64,000 bases of DNA from Mesocentrotus franciscanus (GCA_037976565.1 CP137680.1:12697804-12761803), one strand, 5' to 3'. Numbered from the stretch's first letter, positions 14,201 to 29,100 are shown. Notes: generated from the letters alone by a model not told the origin. Numbers and translations are program-made.

Positions 14201-17149
14201 CAATCTGGAAGAGGTTTTCTGTATACTCGGGCACGAGTTTTTATTTGTAATTAGTCAGTGGCGTAGCTAATATGAGGAGGTACGTGCACCCCCTCCCCCT
14301 CATGAATGGTGAAAATAGGAAGAAAGAAGAAAAAATGGAAATAGATAGAACGAAAGAGAGAGGGTCAAAGTTATAAGAAGACGATCGAACCCTCCCCATC
14401 CTTATTCAATTGTCTTTAATTGAGTCGCATTTCATCCCCGTAGTAATACCAGTGTCCCCCTCAATATGATGGCTGTGCCCTCTCAATACCTGAACCCGGA
14501 CTACGCCACTGTATTTAGTAATCATGATTCAATATGATGACATGGTTAGAGAAATCAATGTGTTCTATTTTGATCAGTCTAAGTACCAGTTTCAGTTCCA
14601 GAAAAGAATTATGACACATTACATGGTGTAGTTGTATCTTCAAATAGATATTAGGTAATAGATATTGATCTGCATGGTTGATAAGTTACCGGTATATGGG
14701 GAAATATCCTGGGGATTTTTTTATTACCCATTAGGCCTTTTGATTGTTTTCTTTGGCACTTGAAGAACATTATTTCTAAATGTTATGGAGAATAGATTAC
14801 ATGATTGTGTTCCAGGCTTGTTTCTTTGAGAAGTCGTTTATGCGTAATATAATTGCCAATTTTGCCATGGCTCATTTCAAATAGTGCTTTAAGGACACAT
14901 TGAATGTTGTACGTGCAAACAAAACTGAACCCTGTCCTTGAATCGATTACATCACATAAAGATGATCCCAGTCTGGTTAAGAAATTATGTAAGAATCATG
15001 TGATTTTGGTTCTTAGAATGGTCATTATGATAATAATATTTCATAAATTTGCATCGAGTTATATATAATTGTATTAATTTATTTGAATGATGCCATTTTG
15101 GAGTAATATTACGTGAGAACATGTAGATTATATTTTGATACGCGCACATGTGACCTGTGGGTAGGTAAACTGATGCAGAGTAAGAATTTTAGGAGCTTGA
15201 AATACCCAAAAGTATATAATATTGGTATTTTGTTTAGAAATTATATTTTGGCATAAGCATTTTTTTGTTCACTTGTCATCATAGATAACAGAGAAATCAC
15301 CGAAATTCGTTCACATCATTTTAATTGATTGTTAAACCATTATGACGTAATACCAAAAGATTTTACTGGCGTGGTCTACATCCTTATGTCAAAATTACTA
15401 TCGGTGGCTGCAACAATAATTGATTGATATTATAGTTAGTTTAGTTACTTCAAGTATATCACCTCTTTAAATCGCTGCCATGATTGTAACGATATTTTGT
15501 ATGTCAATCATACTAGCGTACAACGGCGTCAATAAGCTTCTTTGGAGGAGGATGGTCGGAGGGTGGGGTCAACATATGAGTTGGCATAATGTGCTCCTAA
15601 GGATATACAGTGCTGTTGAACTTGGGGGGCTACTCCTTGCCCGCCACCCCCTTCGACTTAACATTCTGCTTGCATGTGGGCATATTGTTATTGAGTTCTT
15701 CCATCATGTTCTTTGTTCATGAAGTGATTATAGAAATGGCTGGATATCAGACATATAAGTGTACAGTGAATTAAAAAGAATCTATGGCAGAAAAGTTACG
15801 CCTTTCTAGCATGCATGGGCATGATGGTGATAACATGTTATTGAGTTACTTTCTTGTTCATTCAGTTCATGAAATGACTGGGAATGACTGGACATCGATA
15901 CAGTGAACCAGAGAGAATGTAGATGGCGGGGAAAGTCATAGCGTGACAGACATGGTTCAGAATGTTGAGTGGAGTAATCAGGTAGCAATCAGTCGTCAAT
16001 CATCAGTTAGAATGGCTCATTAACATGATGTTGTGCGTGCTCCTGTGTTTAATTAACGTACTATTTGTCCTTCTACATTGACTATATTGTATCTTCTAGC
16101 GAATTTGTTCAGGGGCGTGTATCCAACGCTAGAGGGGAAAATATGCTATATATGTGAATTAGTGTTGTCGGAAAATCTGTAGATTTGGGGGTCATTTTAT
16201 TATTTTTTTCTGCAGATGTATTTTCTGAGGAATTTTTTCTTTTCTTGCGTGTTGGCGATTTTTGCCCTTCAGTAGAAAATTAGTATGACACCCGTTTCAC
16301 CCTCTGGATTTGAAAATTGTTTCTGTGATTCCCCTGAGCACTCGTCTTCTCGTCTTAAAAAGAACCCCGGTCATTCATTACAGTCTTTGGTGTGTAACTG
16401 TAGGGGATGTACACTGCATCCTCTGTTCTATGAAAACAGGTTAGATTTCACTTTCGACTAATTGTTTTTGTTGAGGGAATTTTATTTAGAAGAGAAAAGC
16501 GCACACAATTATGAAATTGCTTAAATCAACCTCATTCCGCTTCAAAGTTATTTCTAGTGCAGCGAAGGGGAATATCTTTTCTTTCTTTCTTTTTGTGCTG
16601 GAAGTTGATTCACTGAACAGTGACATATCCTCTATAGCTCACATCCTACTTATTTTTAGTATCCTAGCTTCTTAAGTCGCAAGGAGACCAGTTAGGAGCG
16701 GTATAAAGAAGAAGAAAGGAAAAAGTAAACATGGAGTAGTATTCAGAAATTTTTTGACAAGCAGAAAAATAAAAGTTATCACATTTTAACATGCCTTTTC
16801 GTCGCACGTTTGAAAACGGGGCACTTTTGTGGGTTGCGTATGCACTTTGGTGTTTCAAAGGGGGTGTGCCCCCTTAATTAATCTGCCAGTAATGAGAGAA
16901 CACGGAGAACTTTAAAAGAACGCACACCACCCATTCCACATGACATTCGATCGAGTCGTATTGGTGTTTATTCCTAATGAATCGTGGCATTGTACCACAT
17001 GCATACTATACTACTGTACCCTGTAAATTGATACCTCCGTCAAACACGTATAGGTTCTGATCGTCAGGCGATAATTTTATGAATTATTTGACTAGAGTTG
17101 ATACCGATATGTTTTGTTTTTTGCTATGTCTGTCTGCTGTGTTCATGAT

Positions 17150-17186
<37 letters not shown>

Positions 17187-20100
17187 TTCTGTATCACGAC
17201 GTCCCCGCCTCCATTATGATGGGCGCCCCCATCCCCGATCCTTTCAAATTGAAATCCTCTCATCCGAATATGAAGATAGTTCATTTCCTTCGTCTTTTTT
17301 TTTTCTTCTTCTTCTCCTTCTTTTTCTTCTTCTTCTCCTTCTTTTCATCTTCTTCTCCTTCTTTTCATCTCGTTCTTATTCTCCTTTTTCTTCTTCTTCT
17401 GCTTCTTCTTCTGCTTCTTCTTCTTCTTCTCGTTCTAAGCAGGCCCATCACCCTGTTGTAAGGCAATATGAGTTACACCCCGTCTCGTCCCTTTTGATTA
17501 TTGTGGAAAACTGATCTAGGAAAAGCACGAATATCATGACATTCAGACTATTGAACCCGCCTAGACCAAAAGCACCAACAGGCAGGCAGGGCTGCATCCG
17601 ATTCTCATTATATTCATAACTGTGGTGAAAACAGGGGAATTAAAGTCACGAATCATCTTTCTTTTTTTTCACTTTCAGAGTCATGCATTGCTCATGCTGT
17701 AATGCTGAAATAACGCCCATTGCAGCATGATGAGTTGGCATTATGATTCGTACCCCTTTTACTTAAAATGCATTGCTTGGCCGTCGTGGAAATGATTGTC
17801 TGAAATTATTGCATATCAATATATATCATTATCATTTTTTCTTCTTAATTCAATCTAATACATAATTCGGTTTTTACACCTATATGCGATAAATTATAGG
17901 ATTAAATCATGTTTTCCTCATTTCATCGAAATTAAAAAAGGGCTTTCATATTGATACACCGATTTTTTTTTTTTTTGCCATTCATAATTCCAATGCGATT
18001 CTAAGGAACACCTCCCCGTATTATCTCTATATAATTATGATTGCGGTATGACCTTTCAAAAGAAATGGGTCTGATCTATCTGCCTCCAATCTTCCCCTAC
18101 ATACTTTCACATCCATCTAGATCCATCTATAGATACGCACATTATGCAGTTTGACAAAATGCTACAAAACGACACCCGTATGCCACATTACATTTAGGAT
18201 GACATGAGAAAGTAGTTTAATGTAGAGATATTGCAGAATTTGAGGCTGCATGTGCCTGCAGACTATAGGCGAGTACCACATTTCTTATCATGACCCCGCC
18301 CCTCCCTCCCCCTGTCCTCTTTCCCACTGTCCCCTTATCCCCGTCATCCTCCAATATTTCCTCTTCGTATAACTTATTTTGGAGTACGCCATTGAGCTTG
18401 GCTGGACAAACCGAAACTGGACCTTGAACAGGACATGCAAACTTTCACTAATCACTTCAACTCGAAGAGGCTGGAATGATCGGAACGCGCAACGGACATC
18501 CCAAAAATAAATTAGATTAAAAATGCGCAAGTTAAAGGCATCATCGCTGCTGTCCACGCTCGCAAGAGCCGTCCCGACTCCTAAGGCTAAGTTCACGTTC
18601 TGTTTTAAAGATGTAGATTTTGTTGTCCTCATGGGTTATGCATTATAAATCTTCATCTAGAGTAGTATTAATATAGCCTATGCAGGTCTATATCTGATTT
18701 TATGCCAGGGCTGTCACCGCTAGAGATAACTTTATAATTAGGTCCACACGCTATAGGGTCATAACATCTTATTCTGTTGCACGATTTTCTAAAGATGCAG
18801 ATTTTGCTTTTGTTATCATTTTTACATTATGAATCTTCACCTCGAGAAGATTTTAGCCGATTTTGTATTAGTACGGTCACTGCCTAACATGTTTTAAAAG
18901 GCTACTATAGCGTGGAAACACCGTGATTTAACTCACAGCGTGATGGAAGTTGCTTAGCAACTGTATATATACGCCATTAATTTCTGAGCAACATTTGCGA
19001 AGTTTGGACCGTCATCCTAGCGGATTTTTTTTTTTAGTACAGTATTCCAATGTAAAAGGGTTGTAAGAGAGATGAAGGAATATATGATATATGCATGTAC
19101 CTTAATTTGTAAGTGTGTGAGAATTAGGGTTAAATCAAAGAGATGTATACTAACTGAAGGCAATTTTCTTGCACACAATTTGGAATTGCAAAACTCGGCA
19201 AGGAAAGTGCTTCGATCGGAAACCGAATCTCCCGCGATATGTGGCAACGATGATGAAAATGTCAGTCTGCCATCGACCTTAGCCAAGTTAAGTGATTTCC
19301 TTTCCCCGTTGGCATACAAAACTAAGTTCTGGAAGGCAGACAGAATGTCCCAATAACCCGAACTTCCCCTCCATGACAATGATTGAAACAACAACAACCA
19401 AAAATATAAAAAAAAACATGCTGTTATCATCGAAGGCTCAGCATTTTGTTAGTTTTGAAAGCATATCAAGTGAATAAGGATGGCAGGTTGTTCAGCCGAC
19501 AAAGTTGCATGATAAAAACAACATAAATCTTAAGCTCATTCGTGCGACTGTGAGTGGAACTGGTTTGAGTTACCGGAGTTTCCTCTGTAATAATACTGGT
19601 TTAACTAAAGGCGTTTAACCTTTCAGACGAGACGCTTTTGAAGACAAGCGAGTAAAAGAGGATAAAGATCTATTGTTGAACTTCCTCACAATTCGACTCA
19701 TTAGCAGACCTGTCATACTCTACAAATCTGTTTTGAATTGGATTAAATGAAAACTAGGAAGGGTGGAAAACAGGAAGCAATCGAATGGAAAACAATGTTC
19801 AATATTATTGCAGGAGAGAAATGGGTGAGTAACTACGAAAAACAAAAATTCTTAAATAAAGAAAAGATGATGTCTTTTGTAGCAACGTTATTAATCATCG
19901 TTCCTGAAAGATAAAAAAAATGCTTTGTAAAGATTTTTTTTAGTGAAATGATGAAAAATGAAAGTTCGTGATACTATGAAGAAAAATTTGCAATCCGACT
20001 CCAAAGCCGCCCGTCGTGATCAAATTGTTTATTCAAGTTCAAGTCTCCCCCGGTGACGATCGCATTTCTATCGCTGGACTATAATCGGGATGAGTCGCGG

Positions 20101-23100
20101 GCAGTAGTCCGCGAGATTAGAAGACTCCATTTCTGGTATTGCTGGGCCGAATAAATTAATTTGATTTGGTCCGAGGAATCGGCGTTAAACCTGGTTAAAC
20201 TTAGCCAAACAATGGCAGGTGTTAGGTTCGTCCCAGAAAATGGATTGCCGCGATGCTTGTTTTAAAAATCAATCGCAGAAAATTGGAGGACCACCGACAG
20301 GCGCGCTAGATTAAAGTGATGAGCGCCAGGCAGATGTAGCAGACGCCATTTTGGACGTTACACGCGCGGGAGATAATTGACTCGGTATCTTGTTCAGAAA
20401 TGTGTGATTTTTGAAGTGATATAGAAATGTTCTATTCTTTTATTCAGTTAAGGTTTTTATAAGCAATTTACTTTTCTAGGCTTTGATGCGCAATAGGAGC
20501 ATCACTTTTTTTTTAATGGGACTTAAATTTAACGAGAGGATTATAATTATGCCTGCTGCATAGTAGGCCTACTTTTTTTTATTTTTTTATTTTTTTATTG
20601 GTACTTATTTTTTATGTAGCTACCGGTACTTGTGTTTAACGAGGTGCCTTTGTTATACTCGGGATCCTGTTGCAATTTTTAAAGTCACAATTTTGTTTTA
20701 CTTGTCTGTCAGAGATAACAGGAATCTCAAGTATAACTACAAACATCTCCAAATTAACGTAAGAGTAAGAGAAATGCATGTAGAGCAATTAGCACGCAAG
20801 AGTACGCGCAGAGATTTGTGAAGTGAGGTGTGATATAAGATTAAACCATCGTAGCGCTTCTTGGCAAACCAGGCTTTGTACCTATGGCTATATTCTTTCC
20901 TCTTTTTAAGACTCTTCTATGAGGTGGTGTTTGTAAGCTTTGTCCCAGTTCAGAGTTCAGTGGGTTCATTCTATTTGAAATGTCCACATTTGAGTAAGTC
21001 ATATGGTTCATTTACCTTAAATTGAAGACAATTCTACAAGCATACAAATAATCAGTTGTCATGTTTGCCCTGGCACAAGCAGTGTCTCAAATTCAAACTT
21101 TTTTTTCTTCAAAAGCTCAGCATGGAAAGCAAAGAAAAACTAGAAAACGCCCAAATTCATAGTCAGAAATATATTTAAGTTGTGACTCGTGTGTTTGTAA
21201 GATGACACTGCCCATTTCAGTCTAACTGAACTTCAGGAATAGAATGACAGTTACTTTATACAAATGAAAGTAACATTGATCTGTTTCACAGATAAGAGAG
21301 TGTTGTAGAGACATCTGAACCTGCCCGGGTTCCGATTTAGAAGTCGATAAAACAACCCTTAACCCCATCTTGAGTATTCTTAACTTGAACTTTTATTTCT
21401 CTCAAAATTTGTCACGTATACATGGATGTCTTTGGTATTTTGAATTTGTCCGCATTTCTTGTATTTTTTCATAATTCTCATAATATTCTTGGCCTTGTGG
21501 ATCGATTTATCCCCCCTTTTTTTTAAACTGTAATTCTGTAATCATCTTTGTCATATTAATCCTCGACCTGATTTTGATGAAGAATTGTACCTCTCTTTTT
21601 GTTCATATTATATTCAAATCAATGTTTGTAAAGGAATAATTGTTTTGAGAGGACTGCTTTGTAATCTTGTGAAGATTTGTATATGTTTAGTAACACTTGG
21701 AAACAGAAAGCAAGCTTCTTCACCCAGTATTTTTGTGCTTCTGTAGTGAACAAGTCATTTTTCTTTTCCCCTGAAATTTGACACATGTTGGGCATTGGTT
21801 TGCTTGTCAGTTGCTAACATTATTTGAAATAACTTCTAAAAGTGACAGCCATTTTTCACCCAGGATATTATGGTTTCCTTGAAAGTCTGAATGCAACATG
21901 GACATCATTAAAATGTGGTAGCAGCACTTTAATGGTAGTAAAAAATGATCAAGATTGTTCTTCTTTTTGTTGGGGGAGTGTACCATGGTTGTACCCATAC
22001 ACTTTTGAAGCACATGAGGAATTCAAGATTCTGAATACTTCAAGTGAATAATACTTTAGATAATCTGAATCTCACTTTCACTTTTAGTGGTTCCATCATT
22101 CTTAAAGGTCATTCATATTTCATTACTATGCAAACATTTAACATTTCTATTCTTTTCTCCCTTTATTGTACCTTCTCTTCCTCTTCATGTTCTTCACTTC
22201 ATTCTTTGTCTCTTTCTTTCTTTCTTTCAATTCTTCTTTGTCCTCTCCGCTCTTGTTTCTTTCCTTCCGTGCTACAGATGTGTTTGAATCGAACGAGAGG
22301 TTAGAGTCGCCTTCTGCAACTTATGTGAACACCACCTTAGCCAGCAATGCATCCTCCTTGGGCGTCCACGAACCTGCCCCGGCACACGCCCAAAGCCTCA
22401 TCGATCCATTCCGTGATGACGTCAACGGTGACGTGACAAATGTTGATAGAGGAGGAGATGGGGTGAGGGTGGCATTAGCAGCAGACGATATTACAGTGAT
22501 AGAACCTACAACAGGTAATTGGCGATATCATCACCAATAGTCCCACGTATTCGTATGGATGTTATCTTCTGCCAAAGCACCTCACAGGAACATCACAACT
22601 ACCCATGGTTCCCCTTCGCACCTGTAATTGATACCATAATGGTGACATTCATTGTCTAATAGCTTCCTCTATGACAGACCTCACTTCCACATCCCCTTCC
22701 CTGAACCCATTCCCCATGTTCCCACCCATCACTGTACCCCAAATGCACTTTAAGCAATATCATTCACCACGATCTCATTGTGGGTTTTAAGGAAACAGAC
22801 TGATTGGAAACATGAGCTGGCATTGTTGCTGTGCTAAGAGTTAGGACCTGTAGAGGATGTCTGAGAATTGAAAACACAACACTAAAAATCAGGAAGCCGT
22901 ATTTTGACGTAATTCAACTGAGCCCTCTCGAGCCTTACCCCAACATAGCTTCTGGAGAGCTCAATCCCTCATGCAATGCATCACAGATGTTATCCGAGGT
23001 CTATCGCATAGTTTTATTGAGGGAGATGCTAACTTTGAAAATATAAAAGTGTGTGATATCCGGGGCAAAGGAAATGGGCATGATGCTATCATAAGTAGTA

Positions 23101-26100
23101 TTAATGTCTATCTAATTTTGTGGGGTAGATGGGGAGAGATAAATTCTTATTTTGGTTAACATGATGACGTCAATATTGCATCATTCCTACCTGCCTCAAA
23201 GCATGTTTTACATCTTGAGAAAATCATCCTTGAGGTGAAAGAACTGTGAGGAAAAAGAAATGATCGGTGATAAGGCAGTGCTGCACACTTATTTATGTCA
23301 CATGATAAGTTATAGATATTGTCATAAGTGGAGGGGATAATTTATAGATGTTGTCAAAAATAAAGGAGTTCTATTTGTGATAATAAAGTGATTCAGAGTT
23401 CATTCTCATACCTGGAGAGGTGTTTGCCCTCACATCCTTGCAAGCGCTGAGTCCAAAATGAGCAGATGAACAAAACTTGAATGTAAGAACGTTTTTTTAA
23501 ACAAAATCCATTCAAAGAGGGAACACATACATGTATTTATACTTTATTTCTTTGATTGGATGTGCTGTTCAGGGACACCTAATTTAAGGGGTTAGGAGCA
23601 TTTGTTTATCATATGCAGCAGCAGCAGCAGGAACCTTCTGAATACTTTTGCCTCCTCGTCATTGAGAAAGATCATCGCTCCTGGTAGGTGGGTGGGTGTA
23701 ATTTATAGGGATTCAGGAGGGAAAATTTAGGACACAAATTTCGGATTTTCCTTTATTGACGTTGAACCTATTTAAAAAACCTTTCTTCCTTCCTTGTTCC
23801 GTGTGTACAGTCAATTTGACCCTGACTCAATCCATTAACGTTTGGTGGGAACTGAAATACAATGTTTTTATCCATGCATAGTTGTTTTTGTTTTTGTTTC
23901 ATGATGAATAGCTGCTGTATAGATCATGAAAAAACATGGATCAGACCTTTTTAAACATTCTATTCTAACTCAATATCTCAATTGATTGAAGACTTTGAAT
24001 TGATCGAGAATTGAGAATTGAGAATACTTTTGTATGAAAATGAAACTGCTCTGAAAGATGAAGAGAGAGGGAGGGAAACTTATTTTTAAACAATTCAGGA
24101 ACACAAGAAGACTTTTAATTATGTTGAAGGGAACTTAAAGGAGATCAAGCCACTAGATAAACTCTATAATTATTTCATGCTGCACCTCTTCCCTTCTCAG
24201 AAACAAAACTCTTGGACCACAAAGGAAACGGAGACGCGGTCGTACCCATGCCCCTGATAAGGAAGGGGTTTCCTCCCCCTTTCCCGATCGGCTACAACGA
24301 CGAGAATCTTCACAAGGGCAACTGGGGTCACAAGATGGAGTTCATGTGTGCAATCTTCTGTGTCATCTTCAACATCGACAGCTTCGTCCAGTTCCCATTT
24401 CTGATGTATGACAATGGAGGAGGTAATGAGAATAGATTTTAATGATTTTGATGAAGGATTTTAGAACTGCTCTCTCGGGGTAAAGTCTAATTCAGTTTCG
24501 AAATGCTATGAATACATGTGGCTTGTACGTGAAATAATAATAGCATTGATAATAGTGGATTCTGTCATTCTTGTACAAACTTTTAAAGCTACATGTATGT
24601 CAACCACTCTTCCTCAATACATCTCCTCACTCTTTCAGCACCAGAACACCTCATTTACTGTGATCTACATCAGCTCCTTCCCTCATCATTCCCAAATCCA
24701 GAAAACAGGCTTGCTTCAAAGCCCTTCAATCCGTTGCCCTCAGGCCTATGGAATATACTCCCTGCACTTATAAGAAATAGTACTTCACTTGCCTTCTTTA
24801 AAAACATACCTCTACAATTCTTCTGAATATATTGATTGACTTAGAGACAGTGCCTTGTATCCTCTGGAAAAAGGTGCTCTATAAATCCAATTATTATCAT
24901 TATTATTATTATATCCGACTCCCCTGGTGCTTCACTGTTATCAACCAAGCGTTAGCATAGTGGCTTCTACAGTGCTTTAGCATTTGGGGGAATTAATACC
25001 TGCCAGGTACACATTTACCTCACCTGGGTGGAGAGTGGCAAATGTAGATTAATGTCTTACCAAAGGATGTTTACAGTAATGTTGCAGGGACGTATAAAAC
25101 TCATTACCTTTTGATCCACTGATCCATTAACTTGTTGATTTATCAACTAGACCATAACACCTCTACATCGTCTGCAATGTTGACAACTTGGAGATGTCAT
25201 GGTATGCGGGTTCATTCACTTGACTTTTATTTGAAAGGTTGAGGGTTTGACTCCCTGCCCGGCACCAATATCCTTTCACAAGAGATTAATCTATAATTGC
25301 TACTCCCCACCCAGATGTATGCGTGTTCCGACATATGCATAGGCTCGAAAGGGCTTTGAGCAGTGTGTTATAACTTGAAAAAAAATGCTGAAATATCAGT
25401 TATCGTATTATTAGTTTGTTTTTCTTACATTTACACTACTTGATGTATGCTATTTTAAAAAAGGAATTAAAAAAATGTTTTAGTTTGAAGTGTTTTAGAA
25501 CCCCACTCCACTGGGGAATTCTAAATCAATTTCAGAGTACTATAAATAATAAAATTTTATGGTATTATAATCATCATTAGCAATAGCTTTTTGATTAAAT
25601 GTATGCCCATTGAGGGGATAAAGGACAAAACGTTTATATTTTCAATGAGCGTGTGAAAACTTCACTCTATGAGGAAATCTATTTCTAAATCAATTGATTA
25701 CACAATAGTTTTCTTTTTCAATTTAATTCAATTTCGCTTGTATTGAGTAAAAAAAAAGAATATGGCAAAAGTCCAAAGATGAAAATTGTCATATTTACAT
25801 TAAGATACAAGAAAACATGATATAAGTTTTTTTAAATGTACATCGACGTATAGTAATTCAATTAAAAACTAAAAAGGAAAACGTGACTTCATGCATTAAA
25901 AAGATAATGTTAAAGGTAAAGACCAGTTTTGGAAACGCCCCCTTCTCAAAAAATTAAATGGAAGCTCTCATTACCAATCATGTGAAAGAATATGTTTTGA
26001 CTAATACGTGATGATACAAATTTTGCCGGGAAACCGCCTACTAATTGATATATTTAGTAAATTATTTTATCTATTGGGACCAAATAGATATCGTGCACAT

Positions 26101-29100
26101 TTTGCGTAGCCCCATATACATCTTTCTGTGTACAGTGCTTGTAACTTTACCAAGACCTGGCCAAATTTCTTATCATTTTGATGATTCCAGAACCTTGCAG
26201 TACACACCAATACTTAAATGCTAGATGATCAACCTTTTCTGATCAATTCCACATCGTTTCTTTCACAATGCAATCGCATGACCAGAACTGGTCTTTATCT
26301 TTAAACAGCAATAGATACATGATACAAATATATTTCAAGTTAAAGTGGATTTATCTGATACCAAGATATTCAGATTAGATTTACAATAGAAGTGAAGTAT
26401 GAAAGTATCAAAATATACATTCCAAGTGTGAAATAGATTTGGTAAGAAATCTATAGAAATCAAATCATAAAGTAATATGTCTAAATAAATTTAAAAGGAG
26501 TATTGAAGTTATTTTGCATATAATTGTACTCAAGAAGTGGTTTTTTCTTTGACCAAGGTAAATTGACACTTTTGAAGTGGAATGTTTCATGTATCAACAT
26601 TTTTATTCCAAGAAGGAAATAAATTTTGTAAAGAAATTATTGAGGAAAAAAAAAAGTTATGAAATGGAATGGTTAAATGGAGGTAATATGTACCTAGGTA
26701 TGGCTATAAAACGCCAAAAGGCAATATCTGTACACATGTTACTTTGCAGCTTTAAATGACTTGATTGAATATCAGAATGACCTGTCTAAAATATGGATAT
26801 TGAAGTGATATGCTTGTTCAGTCAAACTGGTTAGAACAATTTTCAAGCAAGCAAAATATTGACACTGTTTTGAAGTTATAAGGTTATTCAGCCATACAAA
26901 TATACTGAATGAATTATTGCATCCCCAACCCAAACGTCTATGGATTTTACAGGCACATTGTGGTAAAAAGCTGTATTGGCTTTGACGCTTTGTTCTCTCA
27001 CTCAAACATGACTACAATGGTGTCATTTGAGCATAAAATATTGATACCTTCACCGAGCATTCGAGCATTAATCAACTTGTCATTGCTATCAACAAGAAAT
27101 TGTCTGCCGAGAGCCGGAAGGGCGGTAATACAAATACAATAATAAAATACAAATCTTTCGACACAGTGTTAATGCCCTTCTGGCTCTCTACAGCTGAAGT
27201 TATATTCATTGTTGGTGTTTCATAGAGACCCTGGTGATTGTTTGTATTTGAAAGGGTACTCCATGTAGATTTATCACTCTTAACCCACTTATGTGGCAAG
27301 GAAACATACATATACATTATAGAATGCTGGAATAAAGCCAGTGTTTCAAGTGCAGATGTGAAGTATTTGTTGTCGTTAGTCTGTCATGAAAGATCCTTAC
27401 AAGATTGGATGATATGTCAGATGTTATTCTTTAGTTTAGAATTTCATTTTTAATTCCTGAATACTCTGTATTTTACTTTCCCTCTGTCTTTTGCATGAAG
27501 TATTTTTTTTATTTTTTATTTTTTTAAGTTTCTGTAGATAAGGGTGTGACATCAAATTAACTTGATGTCAATCTAATTGATTTTAATGTGATGAGAAATC
27601 AGTTGCATTGATTGTAAGGTTAGATGAAATGCACCACAAGCTATAAAAGAAGAACTAGCATTAAAATATTCTTTTTCTAATTGGAAAACGACTTCTTTCA
27701 CTGTTTTGAACTTTCAGTCAATTAATTCATGTTTCTTCCTACTTGGTCTCTTCTGTTTTCTGTTTCTCTCACTCTCTCTTTGTCACTCTCTCCTTCCCCC
27801 TCTTTCTCTCTCTCTCTCTCTCTATCTCAGTCTCTGTATCTCAGTCTCTCTATCCCTCTCTATCTCTCTCTCTCTGTTTCTTACTTTTTCTTTTCTCTCT
27901 TTCTCTTCCCCTCATGTTGTGTTCCTGATTCCATACATGATATAGCCCAGTTCATTATGATCTTGCCCCTAGCTCCAGGTCCTGATTGCTTTGTAACTGT
28001 CAGTCATTGTATCAGACAATCCATTTCCCCCCTTCCCTATCATACTCATGTTTTGATTCTTTCCTTCCAGTTGTGTTCCTGATCCCTACAGGATAACCCC
28101 TGTTCCTGTTGGTCCTGCCCCTCTTTAATCTGATGGAGATCTTTCTGATCCCGATTACCTTTCAACTGTCGACCATGATTCTTTCACTTCTCTCTCATTC
28201 CATTTTTTTAATGATTCTTCCATCCAGTTGTGTTCCTGATCCCGTACATGATAGCCCTGTTCGCGTTGATCCTGCCCCTGGTCCTGATTGAGATATCCCT
28301 GGGCCAGTTTGCCAGCTGTTCGTTCCTGACCTGCTGGAAGTTCTGCCCGCTTCTCAAGGGTAGGTACAAGCAAGATTGGAACTTTTTCACATGAGAGGGA
28401 AATTCTTATAAAGAAATGTATAAAGAAACACATGATAACCATATAATGAATGGTGCATTTGGGAGAGAAGTGCCCTGTTATTTTACAATTGTATCATACA
28501 CAGAATCTGTGTTGAGTTCTTGTTAGAAATGATACTCAAACATGTATCTTGCTATACAACATTTACATATAGCTTTTGCTCATACATGTATAATTCCAGA
28601 ACTTGATCTTATCTTTGATTGATTTTTGTCGCTGAATGCAGGTCTGAGTGTAGGGATGCTGCTGCAGCTTCTGGGTTTCGCCTTCTTGTGGGGGCCTTTC
28701 TCCGGACACAGTCTCTACTACATCTTCACCATCTTCCTCCCGGCCGATAACCTGGTATACACCACCTGCTCCAACACCTGGAACAGTGACGACTTCTGCA
28801 AGTCTGTGGTCCCTGTCATTGCCCTCGCGCCAGGACAGAATGGGACCAATTACACAGTGGAGGATTACATGTACGGGTCCTCGGAGCAGGAGATGAACCT
28901 GACTGGACTCGAGAACACTCCGGAGTTTGAGTTCTATAAGTAATTTGAAAAAATTTGAGTTATTTTTTTCTTCTTCTTACTCTTCCTGATGAATGGGTGA
29001 ATTGATGGATTCATGGATGGATAAAAGATTCCGGAATAGCTGAAGAAAGATGAAGAGATATATAGAGAATAGACAAATGAAAAGAAGAAAATTTTGTTTT

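Larger units (their letters stand above)
8284..22277 (+). other. SLC6-like gene intron 1 (14 kb)
   Basis: Bounded by GTATAG and CTACAG. It holds a three-copy diverged tandem repeat (about 9075-9460), repeat fragments near 10018-10180 and 10949-11142, a LINE tail (11180-11330), a hAT MITE (14256-14511), a two-copy repeat (about 15670-15945), CT and TTC microsatellites (17151-17440) and paired 60-80 bp similar stretches at 18600-18660 and 18785-18850. No embedded gene was recognised. Confidence 0.6.
24423..28227 (+). other. SLC6-like gene intron 3
   Basis: Contains a CR1/L2-like LINE 3' fragment (24580-24911), tRNA-like SINE sequence (about 24960-25400), a TTAA-flanked TIR element (25910-26304), a CT microsatellite (27765-27905) and two broken copies of exon 4's start (27917 and 28071). 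Confidence 0.6.

Noticed and set aside
18288..18632. 114-residue minus-strand frame
   Set aside because: Low codon bias, no recognisable motif and no splice context; likely chance.
19017..19430. Overlapping frames on both strands
   Set aside because: Both are open over the same stretch, neither shows a family motif; no support for either.
27706..28082. Open frames of 60-117 residues over the CT microsatellite
   Set aside because: Low-complexity Leu/Ser/Phe translations of CTCTCT runs, open in several frames. They are explained by the microsatellite and the decayed exon 4 copies.
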